From positions 1-12,696 of the forward strand of contig CATKHE010000149.1 of NCBI GenBank assembly GCA_949747935.1: a stretch of 12,696 nucleotides of DNA, written 5' to 3'. Below, one piece after another: positions 7,201-12,596 of the stretch (position 1 is its first letter; each line of letters opens with the position of its first letter). Below the pieces are notes generated by a model. That model was given only the letters and a program-made list of their open reading frames with translations, did not search any database and was not told where the DNA came from. The position numbers and the translations under genes are program-made. This DNA comes from an uncultured Eubacteriales bacterium. Its GTDB lineage: Bacteria; Bacillota_A; Clostridia; Oscillospirales; Oscillospiraceae.

Positions 7201-9425
7201 AGCTGGAGCCCCCGATCATAGGAGCTTCCGACTGCGGAGACTGGCCGGGGAGTCTCCTCCTCATCTTCCACGGGCGTCGGGGGAGAATTCTCCTCCGGGG
7301 GCGCGGGCGGCTCCCAGAGGCAGCTGGAATCCCGGGAGAGCATCCGCCACAGGCCGCACTGCCAGGACAGCAGAGTCCGGTGCTGATGCCAGTACTGCTC
7401 CCGCTGCGGAGGACTCAGCTCGGGCGGGAAGAGGAAGGCCAGCTGCTCCCGCAGGCGGGCCCCTTCTTCGGGAAGGTCTCTGCCCATTTCCCGGAGCAGA
7501 ATATCCGCTTTCAGATACTGTCCCCCGGCCAAAGCACTGTCCAGTCTGTCCCGGTAAAAGAGGGCGGACGTGCGGGTTGGAGATGATTGAGAGAGGGGCA
7601 GTCCCTCCGGCAGCAGTCCGCGGATCTTCTCCCAGCTGTTTTGAAAATCGACCAGCAGTCCGGGGCCGCTTTGTCTCTCCTCCTTCCGCAGGAGGAGGGA
7701 CAGACACTGCAGAAGCTCGAACTGCTTCACCTTTTTTGACAGATACACGGTATCGAAGGACTGCCCGGTGGGATAGGCGGCGCAAATGATGACCAGACCC
7801 TGGAAGGGCCGTCCGTCCCAGCGCTCCGCTTCCGGGAAAGGCAGAACGGTTTGGGAAGAGGCGAAATGTACCCGAAGCCGGTCAGGCCCCAGTCTGGGGA
7901 ACAGGCACTCGCAAAAGGCGGCCGCCTCAGCGACGGAGGAGCAGACCAGCAGAGAGCGCTGCCGGCCTTCGCCTGAGCTTTGCTCTGCGATCCACTCCGC
8001 TATCGCTTTGACGCAGGGAAAAGACAATTCGTTTTTGAAGGGCGCCTCCTGATGAGCCGGAAATTCCGGAAGCGATTCCCAATGAAATTCCTGATAGACG
8101 ACGGACCGGAACACCCCGTCCTGACAGGCCTGCTTATAGGTGTACATGTAGAGTACCGGGCCGAAGTGCTCAAACAGCCGGGGTGAGAGTGAGGCAGTGA
8201 TCCCCAGGAAGGATGCGTTGGGAAACCGGTCCAGCATATCGTGATAGGTGCGGCTGAAATAGTGATAGGCGGCCTCCTCCACCAGTACCAGCAGGTGGGA
8301 CAGAGTGGAGTAGGGCTCTGCGTGTGGGCGGAGGACGTCGGGGTCGGATGAACCACGTTCATTCAGCAGCTTCTGCGCCGTCGAGACAACCGCCGTCCCG
8401 GGGATTTGGGTTTTCTCTTTCAACTCCTGTCTGGACCGCACCAGCTCCACGCCCCCGCCCAGCAATTCCACAAGTTGCTGAACATAGCCGTCCGCCAGTG
8501 CGGCGGTGCTGGTCAGCACCAGGACGGACCACCCATGCCCGCCCAGCAGGCGGATCAGCTCTGCAATAATCCGGGACTTGCCCGTCCCCACCGGCATTGA
8601 CAGCATACCCGCCCGGCGGTCATCTAGGGGAGAGGAAAGACGGCCCATCACCGCCTGGACGGCTTCCCGCTGCCAGTCCCGCAGAGGGGGCAGGGGGATG
8701 TCGCCGATGATCTGAAACACCTCGCGCTGGAAGCCGGCCTTCTGGAGCAGCCGGTCGATCAGCCGCTGTTTGGCCTTCAGATTGCAAGTGCTGCCGATGA
8801 GCAGGAACCGTTCTCCCACCGCTATCACTTTGCGGCTCCCGAAATAGGAGGACGACCCGTTTCCCCGGCTGACTGACCCGTCAGCGCTGATTTCGGCGAC
8901 ACATTTTAAATGCTCTGCCGCCCAGTCCACAAGCTCCGGCTTCTGGGTCAGGATCTCCTGAAACACATGATACATCATTTCGGCCTGTGTGGAGCGGTAT
9001 GTCTTCCCAAACAGCCGGTAGGAGCGGGGCTCCTGGAGGGAACCGGATTTTCCGGTGGGAGCGGGCGTCTGCTTTTTCGAGCCGGAGGGCTTGTCCAGAA
9101 GGACAAACTGCCTCTCATCCTCACCGCACAGCTGAAACAACCGGGAAATCAGGGTCTTTTTCTGGACCATATTGCAGGAGGTCCCAATCCAGACGTTCTG
9201 GCCGTTCAGCGAGATGCTCCGCTTATTCAAAAAGGCAGCTGGGGCCGTGCGCAGAGCCTCCGCGTTATTTCCATAGTCGACAGTGGACAGACAGGAGAAG
9301 CGCCGCAGAGCCTCCGGCAGCCGGTCCGGGTGACGGCTGAGCAGCTCCTGAAATACGCGGGTCATCATAAGTCCCTGAGATTCGGTATACTCCTCCCCGA
9401 ACAATGTGTAGGATGTGCCTGGCAT
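4215..9425 (-). CDS. NLR-like multidomain defence protein: SF2 helicase-like, PD-(D/E)XK nuclease, NACHT, pentapeptide, beta-propeller
   Basis: A 1736-residue single-chain protein, most likely an antiphage STAND/NLR (bNACHT/Avs-like). Domains: two copies of a domain of about 110 residues (5-115 and 134-243, each starting SYxLFGxxY and holding a IGSTCN/IGTSCN motif). An SF2 helicase-like region (about 250-590) has P-loop MPVGTGKS (277-284, Lys283), VEEAA (382-386) at the DEAH position and GITAS as motif III. Next are a Pro/Glu linker and an Mrr-type nuclease (about 733-880) with D778 and ECK (Glu796, Lys798), all intact. The NACHT NTPase (about 950-1310) has Walker A GDFGDGKT (Lys993), Walker B LDGLDEM (1064-1070), sensor VTSRK and the family motif FCHRSMKEHFLA. 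Pentapeptide repeats (about 1395-1450) lead into a WD40-like propeller (about 1455-1725). Expected mode by family: the C-terminal repeats sense an invader, NACHT oligomerises and the nuclease is activated. Start ATG with GGAGGGG 6 nt upstream. The trigger is unknown, and the helicase-like part may be inactive. Confidence 0.88.
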   Translation of the reverse strand: MPGTSYTLFGEEYTESQGLMMTRVFQELLSRHPDRLPEALRRFSCLSTVDYGNNAEALRTAPAAFLNKRSISLNGQNVWIGTSCNMVQKKTLISRLFQLCGEDERQFVLLDKPSGSKKQTPAPTGKSGSLQEPRSYRLFGKTYRSTQAEMMYHVFQEILTQKPELVDWAAEHLKCVAEISADGSVSRGNGSSSYFGSRKVIAVGERFLLIGSTCNLKAKQRLIDRLLQKAGFQREVFQIIGDIPLPPLRDWQREAVQAVMGRLSSPLDDRRAGMLSMPVGTGKSRIIAELIRLLGGHGWSVLVLTSTAALADGYVQQLVELLGGGVELVRSRQELKEKTQIPGTAVVSTAQKLLNERGSSDPDVLRPHAEPYSTLSHLLVLVEEAAYHYFSRTYHDMLDRFPNASFLGITASLSPRLFEHFGPVLYMYTYKQACQDGVFRSVVYQEFHWESLPEFPAHQEAPFKNELSFPCVKAIAEWIAEQSSGEGRQRSLLVCSSVAEAAAFCECLFPRLGPDRLRVHFASSQTVLPFPEAERWDGRPFQGLVIICAAYPTGQSFDTVYLSKKVKQFELLQCLSLLLRKEERQSGPGLLVDFQNSWEKIRGLLPEGLPLSQSSPTRTSALFYRDRLDSALAGGQYLKADILLREMGRDLPEEGARLREQLAFLFPPELSPPQREQYWHQHRTLLSWQCGLWRMLSRDSSCLWEPPAPPEENSPPTPVEDEEETPRPVSAVGSSYDRGLQLELAARELIQGLFALSGSYDILGQIRRQASGTQFGFDVIFTYQDHAGISTTCAVECKNYQSTIGDEAIIAKLSELQSTGREIDHWILISPHGRVSNQMSNLRECWLRSGLWDPIRNIQFWTADERVDELFGLFPTLYAQFYQTAPDSGPADWSPEKRQAVFRWWRSRLTPVPRLPEAWKKYLRTPDLLLTQEEADPTTAADYQFLYQCRTPIHLLDEQEQPIDGSAEDCILRWLQQRDRPCALLLGDFGDGKTFFTYVLARRLAEDFLRSPKAGWIPLRLSLRELGDHPQRFRDFLEQRLREFGGDVASWNEIKREYRFLIMLDGLDEMSLGMSDAAVLDNLTVLEDLMEQFRGCRLLVTSRKMAIYSDRIRERILLSLDGPDILHMGPVAPGDRVAFLERLADTPERKARLQRMRSTYDLLALAAKPLFLNMMRVQLDSGEICPTDAAGIYQSYAEAVLRRKYNYQLAFSGDHTNPAEVRDHMFYLLEELALCLQLSGRDSIGLEDFRAHLSTPNLAHLLWDSMDGGDAAQDADNRMTNRSLLKYDRCHPENRSFCHRSMKEHFLARAIVRRLSSDEGAAWTLLSACGFSYEVLSFAGDGLRALRSPERRLAGQRLAEFARQSRGNWNSPLREALARLGTNSVNLLHIGGFGLPGADWSGLLLDCVLLSEANLSGKNFSHCSMRYAHLDNADLTGCDLRGCDFTGVQFERSGQLRSFAADPGEGALLACYRDGKVRRWQTSDGGHRTVAQTAPGQPVRLLLAPGGREGIAGPERFTFWRRQDHEPRESGSIALRPGLRLLDIMGDSALVLLDGRLCLLDTAEGTLLWQWECSGGIRACLMGARIVVHWSEETGLTLTDLMGGAPHGCSLPLRGKAAALDALALAQDRGTIAVGFEDGGLQLLRAWVEQEWRLASLTPLLPGSGERVLETALDSGGWLYAAGSSGTITRYRTSEDQELEEDRSYRLDLNCRGALVDGVRPQKQYELLRATAGQPG

Positions 9426-9480
9426 GGCGCTCCCCTCCCTGCTTCAAATTCCGGGCCCGCGGACATGGGCCGTTGAGACC

Positions 9481-9509
9481 ATCATATCACAACTGCCGCC
9501 CTTTGTGTA
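9481..9509 (-). promoter_or_regulatory. Promoter of the NACHT defence gene
   Basis: On the minus strand TACACA (9504-9509, 4/6 to consensus), a 17-bp spacer and TATGAT (9481-9486) with a TGA extension. It lies about 60 bp before the start codon and after the upstream terminator, so the gene has its own transcription start. Confidence 0.6.
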
Positions 9510-9530
9510 CCGTTATTGTGGCCGGGCCGC

Positions 9531-9568
9531 AAAAAAACGACCTCCCCTCTTTGACAAAGGGGGAGGTC
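9531..9568 (-). terminator. Rho-independent terminator downstream of the two-component operon
   Basis: Arms GACCTCCCC (9539-9547) and GGGGAGGTC (9560-9568), with an inner CTTT/AAAG, are followed on the minus strand by GTTTTTTTG (T-run 9531-9537). It ends transcripts coming from the response regulator gene or from the extra promoter at 9703, and insulates the NACHT gene. Confidence 0.88.
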
Positions 9569-9696
9569 TAGCCCGCGGCCGCAAGACGGAACCGGTCCAG
9601 AGGAAAGAGGGAGGGCCGGACGGCCACAGCCTGCGGAATGGGGTGTCCGGAACAGGGGGTACCCCGGATAACTGGCAAATAAGCGGACCTATCTGC
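9538..9696 (-). ncRNA. Candidate small RNA or defence-gene leader
   Basis: An extended -10 promoter (9703-9711) and the strong terminator at 9531-9568 bracket about 160 nt with no coding frame. Structure inside includes the palindrome GGGGTACCCC (9656-9665) and GGCCG-GA-CGGCC (9614-9625). A transcript starting near 9696 would be a small RNA. Alternatively, occasional read-through makes this an attenuated leader of the NACHT gene. No known RNA family is recognised. It could also simply be the 3' untranslated part of the two-component operon. Confidence 0.35.
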
Positions 9697-9702
9697 ACAG
9701 TT

Positions 9703-9711
9703 ATCATATCA
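9703..9711 (-). promoter_or_regulatory. Extended -10 promoter in the gap after the response regulator
   Basis: On the minus strand TGATATGAT gives a TGN extension plus TATGAT (9703-9708), preceded by a T-rich stretch but no clear -35. The same nine bases recur at the NACHT promoter (9481-9489), suggesting a shared promoter type. Confidence 0.4.
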
Positions 9712-9790
9712 AAAAAGGAATTAAATTGGCGTGAATGAAGGGGACAGAGCCGTAAAAAAGCCGTTAAAGCCGGACAGGGACAGGCTGAAA

Positions 9791-10498
9791 TCAGTCGTCC
9801 AGCATTCGGTAGCCGATGCCCAGTTCGGTGTGAATATATTTGGGCTCGGAGGGATTCTCATTCAGCTTTCGGCGAATATTGGCCATGTTGACCCGGAGGA
9901 TTTGATTGCTGCCGCTGCCGCCATAGGGCCCCCAGATGTGCTCCAGGATAAAGTCATAGGTGAGGACCTTTCCGGCGTGGATGGCCAGCAACTCAATGAT
10001 TTTAAACTCATTCTGAGTGAAGTGAATCTCATCTCCGGCCAGAAGGACTTGATGGCGGGCCAGGTCGATGGTCAGGTCCTTGATCTGATAGGTGTCCCGC
10101 TGAATGCCCTGGCTCAGCTTCATCCGGTCGGCCCGGCGCAGGGCAGAACGGATGCGGGCCAGCAGCTCAGATACGCCGAAGGGTTTAACCACATAGTCGT
10201 CCGCCCCCATGTCCAGGGCCCGGACCTTCTCCGCCTCCCGGTCCCGGGCGGAGATGATGATGACAGGGACCTCCCTGGGCAGGCCCCGAAGCTGGGAGAG
10301 AATGTCCAGTCCGTCCAGATCGGGCAGCCCCAGATCCAGCAGCACCAGGTCAGGGCCGTGAGAGAAGAACAGGGACAGGCCCTCCTTGCCGTTGAAGGCG
10401 GGGATGGCCCGGTAGTCGTTGGCGGCGAGGGCCCGGCTGATGAAATTGCTGATGGCCCGCTCATCCTCAATGATGAGGATGGTCTGTTTTTCACTCAT
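9791..10498 (-). CDS. OmpR/PhoB-family response regulator, KdpE-like
   Basis: A 235-residue DNA-binding response regulator. The receiver domain (about 5-118) has the acidic pair Glu11-Asp12, phospho-acceptor Asp55 (VLLDLGLPD), Ser83 and Lys105 (VVKPFG). The C-terminal winged helix (about 135-233) has FTQNEFKIIELLAIHAGKVL, a WG motif and the recognition helix NMANIRRKLNENP, typical of KdpE-like members. Length is normal for the family. Its ATG overlaps the stop of the sensor kinase by 4 bp (ATGA), so the two are translationally coupled partners. KdpE-type regulators usually control potassium uptake genes, but none lies in the window, so the target is inferred only from similarity. Confidence 0.93.
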   Translation of the reverse strand: MSEKQTILIIEDERAISNFISRALAANDYRAIPAFNGKEGLSLFFSHGPDLVLLDLGLPDLDGLDILSQLRGLPREVPVIIISARDREAEKVRALDMGADDYVVKPFGVSELLARIRSALRRADRMKLSQGIQRDTYQIKDLTIDLARHQVLLAGDEIHFTQNEFKIIELLAIHAGKVLTYDFILEHIWGPYGGSGSNQILRVNMANIRRKLNENPSEPKYIHTELGIGYRMLDD

Positions 10499-11664
10499 GC
10501 TTCTTCTCCTTCCGTGGGCAGGCCAAAGCAGAAGACCGCCCCGCCCTCGGGGGCGTTCTCGGCGGCGAAAAAGCCGCCGTGGGCCTTGATGATGTTTTGG
10601 CAGACAGACAGACCGATTCCCATCCCCCGGGTGGAGTCCCCGGAGAGGGAGCGGGGCATGGGCTGTCCGGTGCGGATGGCCTGGAGCACCTCGGGGGACA
10701 GGCCCCGGCCCTGGTCCCGCACCTCGGTGACTGCCCAGTCCTCCCGCCGGTACAGGCGCATACAGATGTGCTCCCGGTCACCGGAGTGGCGGATGGCGTT
10801 TTCCAGCAGGTTGACCATCACCTGTTTGACCAGAATGGGGTCCATCGGCAGATAGAGAATGTCCTCCGACAGCTCCAGGTCCACATGACAGTCGGGGAAC
10901 CGCCGCCGGGTTGTGAGCAGGGCGTCTCCGGCCACCTCCTCCAGCATCTCCTCCCGCTTTTTCAGGGGCAGGGTGCCGTCTTGGACCCGGGTGACCGACA
11001 GCAGGTTTTCTACCATGACAATGAGACTGTCGGCGTCGTCCTTGATGTCGGCCAGCATGGAGATATTTTTCCGGGACACCTCCGGGCTGGACAGCAGGAC
11101 GGAGGCTGTTCCGGAGATGGAGGTCAGGGGGGTGCGCAGGTCGTGGGACACCGCCCGCAGGATGCTCTCCCGGATCGCGACCCGGTCGGATTGAAGCTGG
11201 ATGGCGGCCTTCTCCGCGTTGAGCCTCTCGTTCTGCTCGTAGAGGGCTTTGGCGCTTTTCTCCCGGCGGACGGCCTCGGTGGCCTGCTTTTTCACCCGGG
11301 CGGTGAGGGCGCAGATGACGCAGGAAATGGCTACCATGGACAGCATGGCCACCGGATAGCCCGTGCGGCTGAGGGAAAAGGCCTCGTAGGGCTCCATAAA
11401 ATAAATGTTGATGCACAGCGCCCCGACGATGGAGGCGGCGATGCCGTAGAAGTATCCGGAGGTGAGCAGGGAGATCAGCGCCACAGCCAGCACAAAGACC
11501 AGTGCGGAGTTGTTTTCCCCGCCAGTGTGGTGGATCAAAACGCTGCTGGCATAGTAGGCTGCGCACAAAAACAGAATCGTGATTCCAAAGTTCCGAGGGA
11601 TGGTGGGAATCCGATGGCCTTGTATATCCACCCGGTGGTATAGGTCCTTGAAACGCTGAAGCAC
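10495..11664 (-). CDS. Sensor histidine kinase, short KdpD-like form (DUF4118)
   Basis: A 389-residue membrane kinase. Residues about 26-123 form four closely packed transmembrane helices of the KdpD/DUF4118 type, including GYFYGIAASIVGALCINIYF and a FMEPYEAFSL loop. A coiled linker follows (about 125-165), then HisKA with SHDLRTPLTS (His174). The ATPase domain has an N-box at NAIRHS (Asn289), DQGRG (Asp317) and GMGIG (347-351). Full-length KdpD has about 900 residues with an N-terminal KdpD/Usp part; that part is absent here, so this is the short form common in Clostridia rather than a break. The start is GTG (11662-11664) with GGGAGG 7 nt upstream. It phosphorylates the downstream KdpE-like regulator. 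The stimulus (potassium, osmolarity or other) is not shown. Confidence 0.93.
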   Translation of the reverse strand: MLQRFKDLYHRVDIQGHRIPTIPRNFGITILFLCAAYYASSVLIHHTGGENNSALVFVLAVALISLLTSGYFYGIAASIVGALCINIYFMEPYEAFSLSRTGYPVAMLSMVAISCVICALTARVKKQATEAVRREKSAKALYEQNERLNAEKAAIQLQSDRVAIRESILRAVSHDLRTPLTSISGTASVLLSSPEVSRKNISMLADIKDDADSLIVMVENLLSVTRVQDGTLPLKKREEMLEEVAGDALLTTRRRFPDCHVDLELSEDILYLPMDPILVKQVMVNLLENAIRHSGDREHICMRLYRREDWAVTEVRDQGRGLSPEVLQAIRTGQPMPRSLSGDSTRGMGIGLSVCQNIIKAHGGFFAAENAPEGGAVFCFGLPTEGEEA

Positions 11665-11692
11665 GATGCCGCCTCCCCATAAAGTTTCTTTG

Positions 11693-11721
11693 ATTATAGC
11701 AAAAACTCCGCCAAAGGTAAA
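11693..11721 (-). promoter_or_regulatory. Promoter of the two-component operon
   Basis: On the minus strand TTTACC (11716-11721), a 17-bp spacer and TATAAT (11693-11698) with a TGC extension. It is about 30 bp before the GTG start of the kinase. Confidence 0.7.
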
Positions 11722-11833
11722 GTCCGGGGGCTAAGATGGCAATCTTAACAGGGTCGAAACGCGTCAAAAGCAGGCGCGGCCCTGCCAGACGCAGCGTCCC
11801 ACCGGCATATCGGGAAAATTACCTGTCAGCCTC

Positions 11834-11862
11834 TTGACGAATGGGTCAAGGTTGGTTATAAT
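11834..11862 (+). promoter_or_regulatory. Consensus promoter of the tRNA unit
   Basis: TTGACG (11834-11839), a 17-bp spacer and TATAAT (11857-11862) form the best match to the housekeeping consensus in the window. The palindrome CAGTATACTG (11871-11880) lies at about the start of the transcript. It drives the two decayed tRNA copies and the intact tRNA-Thr. Confidence 0.8.
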
Positions 11863-11874
11863 AATGTCCGCAGT

Positions 11875-11946
11875 ATACTGGTGTAGCCCGGTTAGTAGAG
11901 CGGCTGATTCGTAACTGCCAGGCCAGGCAAAGACAACCGAATACGC
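11875..11946 (+). pseudogene. Heavily decayed tRNA-like sequence (anticodon-position CGT)
   Basis: A D-arm-like stretch GCCCGGTTAGTAGAGC is followed by GGCTGATTCGTAACTGCC, which has the 7-nt loop TTCGTAA (11908-11914, CGT at 11910-11912) but a broken 3' stem strand. No T-arm or matching acceptor strand is found. I read it as a degraded copy of a tRNA with the same anticodon as the intact gene downstream. Confidence 0.4.
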
Positions 11947-12010
11947 TGATGTGGCTCAATGGCAGAGCATCTCACTCGTAATGAGAAGGTCGCTGGCTGT
12001 TGATAAGGTG
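11945..12010 (+). pseudogene. Truncated tRNA-Thr(CGT) copy
   Basis: It shares GTGGCTCAATGGCAGAGCA (19 nt) and TCACTCGTAATGA with the intact tRNA-Thr. The D-stem is perfect, and so is the 5-bp anticodon stem TCTCA/TGAGA around CTCGTAA (anticodon CGT, 11977-11979). This stem differs from the intact gene by paired changes, so it once evolved under selection. After GGTCGCTGG the T-loop and the 3' strands of T-arm and acceptor are lost, so it cannot make a normal tRNA. Confidence 0.65.
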
Positions 12011-12050
12011 AACTTAATCAGAATGAAAATAAGTAAATTGAATTAAGTAT

Positions 12051-12125
12051 GCTAGCGTGGCTCAATGGCAGAGCACATCACTCGTAATGATGGGGTTGTG
12101 GGTTCGATTCCCACCGCTAGCTCCA
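12051..12125 (+). tRNA. tRNA-Thr (anticodon CGT)
   Basis: A full cloverleaf. Acceptor GCTAGCG/CGCTAGC (12051-12057/12115-12121), D-stem GCTC/GAGC, anticodon stem CATCA/TGATG with loop CTCGTAA (anticodon CGT at 12083-12085, reads ACG), T-stem GTGGG/CCCAC with loop TTCGATT, U73 and an encoded CCA (12123-12125). All stems are perfectly paired. It lies third behind two decayed copies on one promoter. Confidence 0.95.
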
Positions 12126-12128
12126 ATG

Positions 12129-12159
12129 GCTCCCAGAGTTTTAAGCTTTGGGAGCTTTG
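12129..12159 (+). terminator. Terminator after tRNA-Thr
   Basis: GCTCCCA (12129-12135) pairs with TGGGAGC (12149-12155), extended inward by three pairs, and is followed by TTTGATT. The T-run is short, so read-through into the small gene behind it is possible. Confidence 0.6.
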
Positions 12160-12191
12160 ATTCCATAAAAATAAACAGGAGGAATGTCATA

Positions 12192-12383
12192 ATGGGAAAA
12201 AATAATTTTTTATCTCTGATACCGTCTACAACGAAATCCGGTAAAATGAAAACATTTGCGGGAAAAACTACGGCGCGTGTCACAGCCCTCTTCCCTCAGT
12301 CAGATGGTTCTCTTTACAAAATAACGAGAAGAATTAACAAAGACTTTAGTATCTCTGATATAATTGAACATAGGCATAAATAA
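12192..12383 (+). CDS. Small basic protein of unknown function, 63 residues
   Basis: The start MGKNNFLSLIPSTTKSGKMK is preceded by a perfect AGGAGG (12177-12182) with 9-nt spacing, and the frame stays open to TAA 12381-12383. The protein is rich in Lys, Arg, Thr and Ser, has no signal peptide or membrane helix, and has a short beta-like centre (ARVTALFPQSDGSLYKITRRIN). I recognise no family; a small nucleic-acid-binding or phage-type protein is conceivable. It is AT-rich, unlike every other gene here, which suggests transfer. The only promoter seen upstream is that of the tRNA unit. Confidence 0.6.
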   Translation: MGKNNFLSLIPSTTKSGKMKTFAGKTTARVTALFPQSDGSLYKITRRINKDFSISDIIEHRHK

Positions 12384-12561
12384 AGAAAAATAAATTGCAA
12401 AAGCAATCCTGCTCTCACAAATCCTAAGATAGCATCTATAACGTTTGGATATTATACACAGAGCGCAAATTTCATTTGGTTTTCAGCTTGAAAATCAAAA
12501 AATTGGTGCTTTTTTGATTTTTATAACTTTTATCTCAACTTCTGTTTCGACAAAATTTTTG
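12384..12561 (+). other. AT-rich spacer without a recognisable gene
   Basis: This stretch is markedly richer in A/T than the remaining window. I find no ribosome binding site with a convincing frame; the frame open from 12445 to 12693 would start at TTG and runs through the structured RNA at the edge. Confidence 0.5.
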
Positions 12562-12590
12562 ATGACAGCACAGAACGAATGTGCTATAAT
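12562..12590 (+). promoter_or_regulatory. Promoter with an inverted repeat filling its spacer
   Basis: ATGACA (12562-12567, 5/6), a 17-bp spacer and TATAAT (12585-12590) with a TGC extension. The spacer itself is the inverted repeat GCACA-N7-TGTGC (12568-12584), a likely repressor site. AGAAC-N4-GTGCT inside it also loosely resembles a LexA box (GAAC-N4-GTTC). Confidence 0.65.
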
Positions 12591-12596
12591 TGTCAC

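Noticed and set aside
9731..11643. Plus-strand open frames of 374 and 354 residues.
   Set aside because: Antisense to the response regulator and sensor kinase, whose minus-strand frames carry clear catalytic motifs.
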